Shown: piece by piece, positions 24,520-37,682 of the stretch
How positions within the stretch are numbered: position 1 is the stretch's first letter
Layout: each line of letters begins with the position of its first letter
Position numbers and translations under genes: made by a program
The notes under the pieces: model-generated
Databases searched by the model: none
What the model was told of the DNA's origin: nothing
The model's input: only the letters and a program-made list of their open reading frames with translations
NCBI GenBank assembly: GCA_017871115.1
Contig: JAFCIZ010000002.1
Span: 1,013,501 to 1,077,500, forward strand
Length of the DNA: 64,000 bases
Reading direction: 5' to 3'
Source of the DNA: Cunninghamella blakesleeana
Lineage: Eukaryota; Mucoromycota; Mucoromycetes; Mucorales; Cunninghamellaceae

Positions 24520-25020
24520 GGCTTGAATTAATTAATTAATTGTTAATAATGTAAAAAGAAAAAACAAAGTGAAAGAAAGACAAGAAAAAAAAAAAAAAGT
24601 ATATAAAAATTAAAATTAAAACGGGGTTTTAAACAAAAAACTATGTAGAAGAGGTTTTATATAAAAAAAGTGTGGGTAAGTCTACTACTCCTTGTGATCC
24701 TTTTTTTTTTAATAATACACACACAACTCCATGTTCCTTCCTTTTTTGGATTTTTACATCACATCGATAATAGATATATATATATTTATATAAACGCTCA
24801 CAAACATTCGGTTTTTTAATCAATCATCTATATTTCCTTTCCCCTACTAAATATATATCCATTTAAAAATAACAAGGACCGGGGATTCAATATGATTGTT
24901 TATGTTTTTCATGCAATAAATATTTTTATTGTTATGTAAGGTGTCGATGAATAAAAAATCCGCTAGCATATTATATAATTAATAATTATATATGCTTTTA
25001 TAGATAATAAATAATTTATA
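24520..25020. other. Intergenic
   Basis: It is promoter-side DNA of the duplicated-unit gene and the 3' end of the CFEM-like gene. It contains ATTAATTAATTAAT at about 24527-24541 and AT-rich runs. No gene is seen. Confidence 0.5.
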
Positions 25021-25570
25021 TTATATTAATAAATAAATAAAAACCAAGAGATGAAAAAAGAAAAAAGGAAATGAAGGAAGCATTAAAGTGTTAGCATAAG
25101 AAGGTTGATTAGACGAGGGAGAAGGGGATGTAGATGTATTGATTAAGCTTGGGGTAGAAGAAGAAGGTATAATGGATGAAAATATAGTAGAGGACGGTGT
25201 GGGAACAGCCGAGCATATACTTTGCACAACACTGTCATGAATGGTAGCTTCGGAAATATAATTGGGACATAAATTAAAACATTGCTGAATTAATTTTTGA
25301 GCTTCGCATTGGCAAGAATAATCTACGGGAGAACATTTACTTAGTTTATCCTGCTCGATTTGTTTACATCCTTGGTAGCTAATTTGTTAATATTTTTTAA
25401 AATAAAATAAAAAGAGTAAGGTAAGGATGAATATTTTTATTTGATTTATTTATTTTATTTTATTTTTTTTTTAAAAAAAAAATAAATTACTTTGCTTCAG
25501 CGGGACAAGTACCTTGAGCATAGACTTGTTGAAAAATAAAAAAGAAGATTATAGAATAATAAAATCTCAT
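25021..25570 (-). CDS. CFEM-like GPI-anchored cell-surface protein
   Basis: Two exons (25570-25491 and 25378-25021) encode 145 residues. The start MRFYYSIIFFFIFQQVYA|QG is a signal peptide. The mature N-terminal domain has eight cysteines (GTCP, GCKQ, SKCSP, SCQCE, QQCFNLCP, SICS), including the C-x-C pair after an acidic residue, as in CFEM domains. A Ser/Thr/Pro-rich stalk and a C-terminal hydrophobic tail (LPSFPFFFFHLLVFIYLLI) after a small-residue region suggest a GPI anchor. CFEM proteins function in haem/iron capture or cell-wall interaction in other fungi. The spacing does not fit the CFEM consensus perfectly, so assignment to that family is tentative. Confidence 0.75.
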
Positions 25571-26168
25571 TTTTATATTTTTTTATGAAAAAAAGCAACT
25601 GAAATGAAAAGAAAAAGAGAAAACAAAAGAATTTTTTTGATTGAATTTCTCTCTTTTTATATTTAATATATAGATACTTTTATATTATGATCAGCATTAT
25701 ACTTATTTGATTGTTTTTATTTTATTTATTTTTTTTAAAAAAATAAGTATTATTAACTAATAAATAAATATAGGGTGTTGAAGGGATAAAAAAAAACAAA
25801 GATCCTCTATTTTGATCTCCTACTTTTATCTTTACATTACATTGCTATTAAAAATTAAAAAAAAAGAATATTAGAAAATTCTTTAACATTTCGACTATTT
25901 TTTTTTAAATTTGACATATGAAACTTATTTTCGTTTCAGATAAATTTACCATTCGCTCTTATCCAGTAAATGATTTGTTCAAAAGTTGTTAGCCATCAAA
26001 TGACCAATAAAAAAAAAAGCGGCAGTTTAATTCTTTAAAAAGTATATTTATGGTGCCTTTTTTTAACTTCTCTTTTCTTTCTTTCTTGAACTTTTTTTTA
26101 TTAATTATCTCTCTCTCTATTTTTTTTTTATTAATTCATTGCTATTATCCATATTATTATTAATAGTA
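25571..26168. other. Divergent intergenic region
   Basis: It lies between the CFEM-like gene and the RGS-oxidoreductase gene. It contains T/A runs, a TTTCTTTCTTT pyrimidine block and CTCTCTCTC at about 26110, just before the downstream ATG. No gene is seen. Confidence 0.5.
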
Positions 26169-29100
26169 ATGAAATCATATTTTCCAAATGACTTGAACGA
26201 AGTTCTTGCATCACCAACTTTGTTAAACCCATTTGAAACTTATCTGAGTTCTATTAATGCTCATGAAAACTTGTTATTTGTTGAAGCTATTTCTCAACTA
26301 AAATATAGGCAAGACTCAAGAATGATTGAAGAAGCTGTTGATAGGTAAATAATTAAATAATAATATTGACTATCTCAACGAAAACTAATTATGATTGTTA
26401 TTGTCATTGTTATTAATAATCATATTAATAATTTAGAATATGGAAAACATTTATTGAAATCGGTTCACCATTAGAGGTTAATATTAGCAATAGAAATGAA
26501 ATTATTAACCAGCTAATATCTAGTAAATATAAAATACTTTCCGTTAATGACGCTTTAGAAATATTTCATAAAGCGGACATAGAAATAAGAGGTGTATTGG
26601 TAAAAACATAATATAATACTTATACATAATAATGAAATGATACTTAATAAAATAATATATTAACTTATTTTTATTAATATTATTATTATTATTATTATAT
26701 ATGTTTATTATAGGAAAACAAATTAAATGAATTTATTAATGCGTCAATATTACCGTGGTAACTAAGAAAAAAAAAAAAATACAATGCCGCATAATAGTTA
26801 CTGAACCTTAATTTAATTTAATTTTCACTCAACCATTTTATTTTATTTTTATAGTATATCGCGCAATGTACCAAAAGATAATCAAAAAAAAGTCGTTATT
26901 GTAGGAGGTGGTTTCGTTGTAAGTATATTTTATCACACTTTCTTTATTTAATAGTTGCATAGATGTATATTTTTGTAGACGTACATTAACCTTTCACTCT
27001 TTTTTTTTTCTAAAAAAAATAACTAAATAATATTATCCGTAAACAGGGATTTACTGTTGCCTCTATTTTGGATCCAATGTCTTATTTTCATGTTACACTG
27101 ATTGATACCAAAGGTAATCAGCATTTTTTTTATCATACGTATATACATGTTATTAAAAAATGAAATGGAACAATCATTTATTTAATTATGTATATATCTA
27201 TATTTTTTATTCTTATTGTTTATAGATTCATTTGAATATACCCCTGGTATGGTTAAGGTATATAAATATATGCTATTTTATTATGTATATATTTATGTAT
27301 ATATTCATAATTATATTAATACTGATTTTTTCTTCTTTTTTTTTATTGTTTCTACTTTTTTTTTTTGTAATAATCATAGATGATGGTACGACCAGAGGAA
27401 ACTTCTTCGCTGAGGGTACGTCATGATGCTTATGTAAAGAATGGGCGAATCATTATTGGGTGTGGTGAAAAAATTGTAAATGATGGTACTGGAATCTTGG
27501 TTAATAATGAAACAGTAAGTTCTCCCTTTTTCTACTTAAATTTATCACTTTAAAAAAAAAATGCCATTATTATTAATATTATTTATTTATTTATTTATTA
27601 TTTATTTATTTGCTTTCTTTTTCAATTTCTTTTATACAAGATAGATTTTGATTATTTGGTTATTGGTACTGGCAGCACTTATAAATGCAAGCTAAAGTCA
27701 TTTGATATTTCATCAATATATCGAATGTCCGCTTTGAAATCTGAATATATTCAATTAAAAGAAGCCAAAAATGTTCTCATCATCGGTAATTTCCCTTTTT
27801 ACTTATTTTTTACTATTTTTTAATATGGGCTTGTCTTTTTTTTTAATTTTTTTTTTCTTTCTTTTCTTTTTTTTATGTACTCTCAAAAAAATAACTTAGG
27901 TGGTGGATTAGGTAATACAAAACTTTAAGTATAATAATAATCATAATAAGGTTTTTAATATGACTATATATAATTTTTTATTTATGTTTATGTTTATATA
28001 TATATATATATATATAGTTGGATGTGAATTAGCTAGTGAAATAGCCAACCACCGGTTTAAAAATGAAGTCTATGAAAAAAAAACCGTAACCTTGATAGAA
28101 TCCCATACCTCTTTAGTATATCGGTCACCTACCCATCGACAACGAAAAGCTTATGATTATTTAAAGGGGCTTGGTGTAAATATTATTTTGAATGAAAAAA
28201 TTGTCGATTTTAATAGCGATGAACAAAACTCCTACCTTGGGTCCAGTGGCCATTATTATAATGGATATGATAAAGTATATATAGCAACCGGAACTACCCC
28301 AAATAGCCAACTCTTAAGGAATAGCAGCCATTCCCAAGAAGGTGTCGATTCTTATTGTGATGGGAATGAATGCTGTGGATTTGGTATGTGTTTGGATTAT
28401 TATGATCGTATCCGTGTCAAACCTACTTTACAATTGGATCATGAAAAATATCAACACATCTTTGCTGGTGGCGATGTAACTAATACAAAGGAAGAAAAAA
28501 CTGGATATGCTGCGGTCTTAGCTGGTGCATGTATTTCTAGAAATATTTGTCGAATGGAAAAAGGTAAAAAGCCTTTATGTCAAGGTAACAAAGGTACGTT
28601 GGCTGCTCCTCTTTTACCATTACATGGAATTGAGAATAATGGTGGTATTGGTAGACGTAAGTATCCTTTAATGAAAATAATGGTTGAATATATATATATA
28701 TATATATATAAAATCTAATACAAATATGCATCTTTTTTTTTTCCCTTCTTCTTTAATCATATAGAAAATTTACCTTCCCTCAAAAAAACCTTTTCCTTTT
28801 TACATCCCAGCTGGTCTAAATTAAAGCAGTTTGATGAAAAAGAGTTCTTGCAATTAGTAGCTAGCGAAGCTACTCATTCACAAAAAGCCATGGGTCAATT
28901 ACCGAAAAAACTAACATTAAAAGATCCAGCAACAACAGCAAATGATGATAATAGTAGCCCTCGTCGCCATTTTATTTATGAACCTCCATCCCCCATTCAT
29001 TTATCTGGAAAGGATGTTTTATCCTATACCGCTGCGGTAGAAGATGCGCCAGCATCATCATGTCATTCCAAACAAGGATTAGATTTATACTCTATATCAA

Positions 29101-29237
29101 GCGAGAGTACTTTATCTACATTCCAAATTCATAATTCAGAACATCCTTCGGCTCAAACGATATATTATAACACCATTTACCCTCATCAATCTGGAGCTGC
29201 TCATTATAAAAAAGAGTATCATACTGAATTATCTTGA
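26169..29237 (+). CDS. RGS domain fused to an AIF/FSP1-like FAD-NAD(P) oxidoreductase
   Basis: Eleven exons (26169-26344, 26437-26599, 26714-26757, 26855-26918, 27047-27113, 27226-27257, 27380-27514, 27641-27785, 27900-27911, 28018-28656, 28765-29237) encode 649 residues. Residues about 8-125 look like an RGS domain (LLNPFETYLSSINAHENLLF, then AVDRIWKTFIEIGSPLEVNI). The rest is a two-dinucleotide-binding oxidoreductase: FAD site KKVVIVGGGFVGFTVASIL, NAD(P) site NVLIIGGGLVGCELASEIA, YIATGTTPNS, and the FAD-end motif FAGGDVT. This resembles AIFM2/FSP1 or NDH-2-like enzymes. A C-terminal tail of about 150 residues is Ser/Pro-rich. RGS domains accelerate G-alpha GTP hydrolysis. Exon 9 is only 12 nt and supplies part of the GGGLVG motif. 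The start is the first ATG in the RGS frame. Confidence 0.85.
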
Positions 29238-30339
29238 AATGTTATTGTAATACTATTATTTATTGTACTTGTATAAATCATTCTTTTTTTTATTATATTC
29301 TATTTTATTTACTTTTTGTATATTTATTTATTTTTTGTCATACCAATAAACCTTTAAAAAGTATATTCATATATCGGCTTATATCTGTTTCTAGAAATAG
29401 TTGTTGAGGAAAAAAGATATAGTAAAGAACTAATCGGGATAGGCTGATAAAAATGTAACGTTTACTATTTTTTTTTTTTTTTTTCGTCGGTAAGCTTCCG
29501 AAAAACGATCTAAAAAGAATGGTAACTTTTTGAAATGTATAAATATATATATATTTTAAAGAAAACCTTTTATATATATATATATATGTATTTTAAAAAT
29601 TGAAGATGGGAAAGAGTAAAAAAATAAATAAATTATAAACTCCATTCTATTTTTTTTTTTTTTTTTTAAAATAGTAAAAACTATTACATCATGCATTTTT
29701 TATTTTTTGTCAAAAAAATAATAATATTAGTATGATCATGATATATATATATAAAACTGAATGTTTCGGTAGTATTCCGAGGCACATCAAGTTGATTCCA
29801 AAATAGGTAAAATGGTGACACGAATGGGTTTTTTTATATAAACTTTCACATTATATTATCTATCCTGCCGTTACTTTTATAAAAACAAAAAACAAAGAGT
29901 GTTTTGATCGGAACAATTATAAGCCAGTCTCCCGATAGGATTGTAGCACATTCTAATATAATTATAACCATAATTATAATCATATTCATAATTTTTTTAT
30001 TTGTTTTTATTTTATACAACAAAAACAAACAACGTAAATAATAAATAGTAATAATCAAAAGAGGGAGAAGGAGAGGAAAAGTGAAAAGGGGAAAAAAGTG
30101 CCTCACACACATACACACGCTCCAAGTTAAAAGGTTACACTTGGTTATTCGCCACATTATTAAAATAAATAATGCATGATATGATTACTTCGTTTTGACA
30201 AATCGGCGTTGTAAAAAAAAAAAAGTAAAAAAAGAGGAAAAAAAGGTTTTTTTCCTCTTTCTCTTTCCTTTTTTTTTTCCTTCTTTTTCTTTCTCTAGTT
30301 TTTATTATTATTATTGTTATTATTATTATTATTATTATT
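29238..30339. other. Intergenic, no gene seen
   Basis: It is the oxidoreductase 3' region followed by the RhoGEF promoter. It contains poly-T at 29468-29484 and 29650-29667, AT repeats, a purine-rich block at 30060-30100 and a mixed T/C block at 30247-30300. No gene or RNA is recognised. Confidence 0.5.
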
Positions 30340-31285
30340 ATGCCTGTATTAAAAGTAATAGTCATTCAATATATGTATATAGTATAATATAAATCATAAT
30401 GAATTAAACTTTTTATTTTATTTAACACGTATATACAGTCAACGGAACTTTTATTAAAAGAAAATGGATTTACCTCAGAATATATATTAAGTAAAGAACG
30501 CCAATTAATGGATAATGATGAGGATAGAAATCTTTTATCAACTATAAAACAGCCATTGGTAATATATAAAATTTTTTCTTTTTCCTCCTTAGATTTTTCT
30601 CACACACAAATAAAATAAATAAATAAATAAACATATATAAAATAAAACATTCACATATAATAAACTTATATTTTATTAGGGGCAAAATATTGATATCGTC
30701 ATTCCCAAAAAGGAAACCACTGGTAAAAAAAAAAAAAATAGACTGGGATATATATTATTTCTCGTTCTCTTTCTCTCTTTCTCTCCCTTTATTATTATTG
30801 TTATTCTCATTTTATATTTTATTTTATATTTTATTTAGAATATAGCAAACCATGTAAACAATTTATTGATATATTTGGTTCACCTTATATTCCTAATGAA
30901 CCAACTTGTAATTCTATATCTAATAACCCAACTGTTCAACTTGATCATCACGTAAATTATTTAAATAAGTTGAATTGTAGATAATTATTTATATTTATTA
31001 ATTTTTATATTTACATTTCATAGTATAAACACAACGATCAAGAACGATTAGATGTTATTGCAGAATTCATTAAAACAGAAACAAATTATGTTAATAAATT
31101 AGAAGCCATGGTCAAGTTTATTGTCTTACCTTTAAAAGATTCATGTGAAAATGATAAATATCCTATCTTGGATAAATTTTATTATAATAATATCTTTTTT
31201 AACGTGGAGCAAATATATGAATTACATGATCAATTTGTAAAAGATCTTCACCATTTAGATTTTTCTACTACTTGTGAAAACTATG

Positions 31286-31316
<31 letters not shown>

Positions 31317-34300
31317 CCAATTATATGGATTACCATTTTTTATATATATAAAAGACTCATCCTCTTTTTACTTGTTTTCTTTTTCCTTTTATAGATGAAA
31401 AAAATGGTATTATACCGAACTTATTTATTAAAAATGGAACAAATTCATACACATCATGAAACAGAATATCAAAGGAATCAAGCCTATCGTAGTTTTTTAA
31501 TCAAAGCAACCAAAAATCCCAAATTTGAAAATTTTTTAATTCGTGATTTATTAGATGCGCCATGGAAACGTATCACAGCTTATTCTATTTTAATTCCAAG
31601 AATTCGAAATCATACTTCTAAAGATCATCCAGATTTTGATAAATTAACTAATGCTTTTACGGAAATCAATACCATTGCTTCCGCTCGGGATGATACTCCT
31701 ACTATACTTGCTACTAAATCAAGAGAATTTCATTTAATGATTAAAAATTCACCTGTAAATTAAAAATACATAAATAAAAGGATGATGATTCATCCCTTAT
31801 TCATAAACAAAAACAAATAACAAAAACAAAAAAACTTTTATTCATTATCTCTTTTTATTTTTTTAGTGTGACATTATTAAACAAAATTCTACATTTGTAA
31901 CACATTGGGATGCTCTTGAATTAAACCGTGATACTGGAAAATTACATAGATATGTCACTTTATTTTTATTTAGAGATAAAATCATGGTCATTCGAAGATC
32001 TCAAAATACTAAAGGTGCCGAACTTTGCGATTATTTTACTTCGGGTCCTATTCATCCTTTACCAAAAAAAAGAAAAGATCATTTTAAATTCCAAGGAAGA
32101 GTGCCATTAGAACATATTGAAATAACTCACGGTCCATCAGGTAAAATATATATTTATATATTTCCATATATATTATATTTCACGCACACGCCCCACCACA
32201 CCCCTAATTTTTTTTTGACAAGTATTGAATACAAACTAAACCTTATTTTTTTTTTTTATTTTTTTTTTAAAAATAAAATAAAATAAATATTATTATTATT
32301 ATTATTCCATAATAATATGTAGATCTTCCTAATTCAATCATGATTCGCGCTTCTTCCGACTTTCAAGAAAGTGATACAACTACAACATATGAAAAATATT
32401 TTCAAAAAGGGGCTCGTCTTTATCAAATCGAAAAACAGTCCTCTACTTCTGTGGATGAAAAAGATCACTTTATTGATAGTTTTTATAAAAATCAAGCTTT
32501 TTCAAGATTGAATGGTAATATATATATATATATATATATTATAATAATAAAAAAATAAATAATTTTCTCAACTTTTATTGTTTCTTTCACTTTTTTCCCT
32601 ATATCATTTTCTTTTCTAGGAAATAACGATACAACTTATTATAGAAATTGGTGTGGTGTTAATGTATATAGTAATGTCTATGACCCTGATACTTATTCTA
32701 AAGTGGACATCAAGGTAGTTTTTATTTATTCATTTATTTTTATTTTTAATGATTATATATATATATATTTGTACAACTTTTTTAATATGGGTTTCTATAT
32801 ATTTTTCTCTTTATTATTTTCCTTAGAATAATATTGTAGCTATATTATTAGAAAAGGATACAAATATAGATTTTTCATCATTAATAAATACCTCAAACCG
32901 ATCTTCTCCTTGGGTAGTAGCTCTTGTACGACCTGATGTTCATGGATTGAAGCTCAGTATTTGGTCAAAAGAATCTCTAGTTTGTTTACATCAACAAAAG
33001 CAACAACAACAAACAAATAATGACGGTCAATTAGACTTTGCCACAGTATTTTGGAATAATGGTAGATATGATTATTTAAATAAATTTTATTTCTTTTTTT
33101 TTTCTTATCTTTTTTTTTCTTATTTTATATTTAAATAGTTATTACCTGTGAACGTAGATTAAGATGTACATCAAATTACAAATTAGCTAATGAAAGCGCT
33201 GATGAACAAGAAATGGAGAGACAAAATCTTCGTTCCAGATCACGATCACGATCTCGTTCTAGATCAAGATCACGTAGTCTTTCCCAATCTGCAAGTTTAA
33301 CCAATATTACTAAATTATTTAGTCGATCAAGATCTCAATCACCAGCTTCTTCGTTAAATAATATTTCACCCACTTCTTCTTGCTCTACTCCATCTAAAAA
33401 GACAGAAGGCGAAAACGACTATAAATATAGATCACGTTCAAATAGTTTATCCAATGATTCTGACCAACATGATAATAATAATAACAATAATAGTACAAAA
33501 AATAGAAGAAGAAAACTCAGTTTTGATGCTTCTTTTTTCAAACGTGATATTAAATTGACATCCTCCTCTTCATCCACTACCTCTTCTTCGTCTTCTTCCA
33601 CCTCTCAATCAAAACAACAACAACAACAGCAACAATCATCATCACAATTAACCTCTTTATTTTCTTCTTCATCTCAGCCACATCATACTATGTCAATTAT
33701 TACTTCCTCTCCTACAACCATGCTTCATCCTACAGAATTACCTTCGCCCCCTTATCTTGCTCATTCATCACGTAAATTAAATAATCAATCCCCAACCTCT
33801 ATATCATCCGATAGCAGTGGTAGTTCTAAGTCAAATGATATTTCATTATCATCCTCTGATCGCCTTTCAAAGAATGCTTCTATAGATGGATTTTCATTCA
33901 ATCATACTTCTGAACCTTTCATTACACCTCCTCCAACAAGAAATGGTTCCTTTTCTTCTGCTGCAACTTTACTTTCCTCTACTTCCTCTTCCCCTCAAAA
34001 TATTAGTAATAATGGCCAGCTTTTTGGTACAACCAATTCCAATTCTACTTATTTTAATACTTTATCTTCTTATGCAAGTCAAAGTTCACGTAGTTCTTTT
34101 AGTTTGGAAGAAATTGACCAAGTCAAGGTAAAATAAATCAATACTTGCATATATATATTCATTTATTTAAATTTATCTTTTGTTCATCATCGTTTTTTTA
34201 TTGTTATTATACTTTATTTAATATATATGTGTTTAGGGTCATGGTCCCTCTCCTCGAATTTTAGCAGCTGATATCTTATCCAATAATCACCACTCTCACC

Positions 34301-34604
34301 ACCTTTCTCATAATAATAATTCTTCTAATGAAAATGATGATATGGTATATAAAGTAGTATCGGATTTAGTGAATCATCAATTTAATAGAAAACAAAAATC
34401 ATTATCACCATCTAAATCCGTTATAGATCAACAAGAGCAACAGCATAGTTTAGAGCATGTATCTGTAGCTGTTGATCAATTATCTAACCAAGTTCATTCA
34501 AAGTTCCAATTTTTTTTGGATAAACAACGTATGTTAGGGAAGCAAGTAAAACGCGTTAATGATCGCTTACCATCTGTAAGTTTTTGACTCTGATTTATTA
34601 GTAT

Positions 34605-34638
<34 letters not shown>

Positions 34639-35196
34639 CAATATGTATTTATTAGCTAATTTATTTACATTGTGTTTTATATTTATTTATTTATAATTAG
34701 AATGATTACGACGCTACTATTCTTCATGAAATGTATAGAGATTCTACTGAAGAAGCATCTAATGTTTGCAATGTAAATATTAAAAAGAAAGGATAAATCA
34801 TATATATATATATATATATATAACCATTGGAATATTAATTGACCTTACTACTACTATTGTTATTATATAATAGAATTTTCAAAATGGATTAAAAGAAATT
34901 ACTTCTATTTTGAATGCTTATCACCATGGCCAACAGCAATATCGTCAACGTTTGAATTCATACCATGAACCTATCATTCCTAATGAAGCTGATGTCATCT
35001 TGAAAAATAAATTAAAAGAAGCACAAAGAGAAAAAGAATATTGGCGTAGACGAGCTAGGTAGCCTATATAGATATATATAAATAAAAAGAAAAAGAAGAA
35101 AAATTATAAATAATCATCTAATTTATATATCTTTTAAAAATTCATTTTTTTAGTGATTTAAGCAATCAAGTGAACGAGTTTGTAAATCGTCAATGA
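30340..35196 (+). CDS. Rho guanine-nucleotide exchange factor (DH domain)
   Basis: Fifteen exons (30340-30354, 30439-30558, 30680-30722, 30839-30951, 31024-31284, 31395-31754, 31867-32140, 32323-32514, 32620-32714, 32827-33061, 33139-34127, 34237-34575, 34701-34772, 34874-35058, 35154-35196) encode 1111 residues. The DH domain covers residues about 100-310: it starts DVIAEFIKTETNYVNKLEAM and includes AYRSFLIKATKNPKFENFLI and DAPWKRITAYSILIPRI. A PH-like region follows (LHRYVTLFLFRDKIMVIRRS). Residues about 570-900 are low complexity, with an RS-dipeptide run and a KNRRRKLSFDASF patch. The C-terminus is a coiled coil (LKEAQREKEYWRRRA). RhoGEFs activate Rho/Cdc42 GTPases for polarity and wall synthesis. 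The five-codon first exon is the least certain part. Confidence 0.88.
33231..33290 (+). repeat. Arg-Ser dipeptide-coding repeat
   Basis: Inside the RhoGEF reading frame, repeated TCACGATCACGATCT-type units encode an SRSRSRSRS run followed by LSQSASL. It resembles RS domains, although the protein has no RNA-binding domain. Confidence 0.8.
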
Positions 35197-35927
35197 ATCA
35201 TCTACTAAAAAAAACATCACCTATTTGTAAATATATATATATATATATATATTCCTTTTTTTTCTTTTATTTATTCTAGTTATGTATAAGTATATATATA
35301 TATATATATGTATTTAATGCATAATACTTCTCCGTTCATTATCATCACTCTATTTATTTGTTTATTTATTTATTCTGTATATTTTATTTATATATTTATA
35401 CCAATATTTTACTTACATGTGTATTTTTTTTTCTATATATTTTCATATATCCTTCAATCATTTTAAATCCATTTATATATGTATATTTCTCTTTTATCTA
35501 TTTACCAATCTACCTATTTATTTATTTTGTCTACTTCTCTTAAAAAGCTTTTTTTTTATGCCAAATTATTTATGCCTTGATGGATCGCTCGATTCATATT
35601 TTAATTTTATTCGTTATTTAGTCTTTTTCATAAATATATAAATAAAATCATATAGTATATATGTTGGAAAAATAATATAATATATAAAGAAAATTCGCAA
35701 CTTAAAGTTGATGAAACAGCACTATTTTTCTTTCCTATTCTCTATTCCTTTTCCATATCATTTAGTATATACATGTGTGTTCATTTTTTTTTATTATATA
35801 CACAACCTATATATGTATGCTATGTTTATTTGTATTTAATTTGTTTTTGATTTATTTTACATTAGTTTCTTCTATATTATAATTTTTTAAAATTAATATC
35901 TATTCTTATTTTTTTATTTTACTTTCA
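35197..35927. other. Convergent intergenic region
   Basis: It is shared 3' DNA between the RhoGEF and the TPR protein. It is rich in TTTA/TATA repeats. Open frames here translate to Phe/Tyr/Ile-rich low complexity and are not genes. Confidence 0.5.
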
Positions 35928-37457
35928 CTATTTTGATTTATTACTAAACCAAGATGACCAACTTTGTTTTTTATCGCTATTGTTTTCTGATTTTTCATTT
36001 GATGTTAATGCCGATGTTGAAGTAAGTACATTTTTAACTGTTGTTCTATTTTCATCTTTGTTTTGTAAAATGTTTTCTAACCGTACAACATTTTGATCAT
36101 ATCGAGCTTGACTTTTGGAATCATCTAAAGTAGAAGCATACACTTGGGCTTGTTTATAATAAATCAATGCTTGATCAAAATCACCTTTTAACTATTTAAG
36201 AGGTAAAGAGAAATACAAATATATAATAGATAAAATAAATAAAGAAATCATCAAATATATATAAACATATAACTATATAGAAATTACCTCGAGTAATCTT
36301 CCCAAATTATTTGATGCCACACTGCCACATTCTCTACAATCTTTTGCATCTAAATAAGTGGCCAAACCGTTAGAAGTAGATTCCAAAGCTGATTGTGCCC
36401 AACCAAGTGCTTCATTTTTTTTCCCCATACCATAAAGTGTTTCACTTAATTGATTTTGTATGATAGCTTTTTTACATAGCCATTGATTCTTTTCATCAAT
36501 ATCATCATCCCTCTTCTTATCACTGTTATCAGGAATAAGTTGAAGTGCTTGTAAAAAGAGAGGTAAAGCTAATTGAAATTGTCTTTGAAGAGCATATAAA
36601 CTTGCTAAAGAGCATAATGTATCGATTTTTAATACTAATGATGCTTGTTGTTCTTGTTTTAATTGATCATTATTTAATGTATGAAAAGTCCAAGCTAAAT
36701 ATTCTTCCGCTTTATCATAATCCCCAATGCTTATATATAAATCCCCTAAATGTTTAGCTGTGTTAATCATTAAGGAAGTCTGTTGTTGTTGTTGTTGATC
36801 ATTATCATTTTCATTATTTAATAAACTTGTCCAAACATGAGTATATTGAGTAATTGCATCAAACAAATTACCAGCATGCCACTCATCAAATGCAAGCCTT
36901 GATCGTAATTGAATAATATTATCATCATGCTCATTTAATTTGATTTCTTCTAAAGCTACACGTAAAGCTTCTTCTAAATATACAGCTGCAATGCTATAAT
37001 CCACTACAATCTGTTCACGAAAGTAGGCTCCATGAAGTAAAAGACGTGCTTTATAATTCATTTTGGATGGTGAAGGGGATAAAAAATATTCAATATACCA
37101 ATGATATGATTGCCATATAAGTGCTGTAGCAGCTGTCATGGATAAAACAGTATAAGCTGTTATTTTAAACGCCATTTTGGCTTGTGTTTTTAATTTTTTC
37201 ATAGAATCAATAGATGGATTGGTGGAAAAAACTGGTTTCTTTTGTTGTTGAAGTGGATTCATGTTTGTTGCTGCAGTGGTAGAAGAGTTGGTGGATTCAA
37301 AACGTTTGATTGTCTTGTTACTAATATTATTATAACGTGTCATGATGGTAAACAATTTATTATCATGATTGATCTTTTTATTCAATATAGTACTAAAACA
37401 TCGTTGAGAAGAATTTCTAAAAACTAACGGCAATCTATTATGTATTATGCTTTGCAT
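35928..37457 (-). CDS. Mitochondrial TPR protein, Mgr3-like
   Basis: Two exons (37457-36288 and 36191-35928) encode 477 residues. The N-terminus is basic and hydroxylated (MQSIIHNRLPLVFRNSSQRC), typical of a mitochondrial presequence, and is followed near residue 100 by a membrane span (ITAYTVLSMTAATALIW). TPR helices follow (YSIAAVYLEEALRVALEEI, HLGDLYISIGDYDKAEEYL, LALPLFLQALQLIP). This order matches yeast Mgr3 (YMR115W), which adapts substrates to the inner-membrane i-AAA protease. A TTC19-like protein is the alternative. The C-terminus is charged, ending KKQSWSSWFSNKSK. Mitochondrial location is well supported; the Mgr3 orthology is moderate. Confidence 0.8.
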
Positions 37458-37682
37458 TATTAAAAATGAGCTATGGTATATGATTTTATATATTTATATA
37501 TGTATAAATTGAGTGCAAGAGAGAAAAATAAAAATTCAAACAAAAAAAATAAATATTTTTCCTCCGCCCCCAGTCACCGCCATTTTTTTATGCATAAGAA
37601 AAAAAAAAATAGTGTTTATTAGATTATTAAATATTATCACTGTATAGTATAACTTTATTTTTTTAAAAAACGTTTGAACTAT

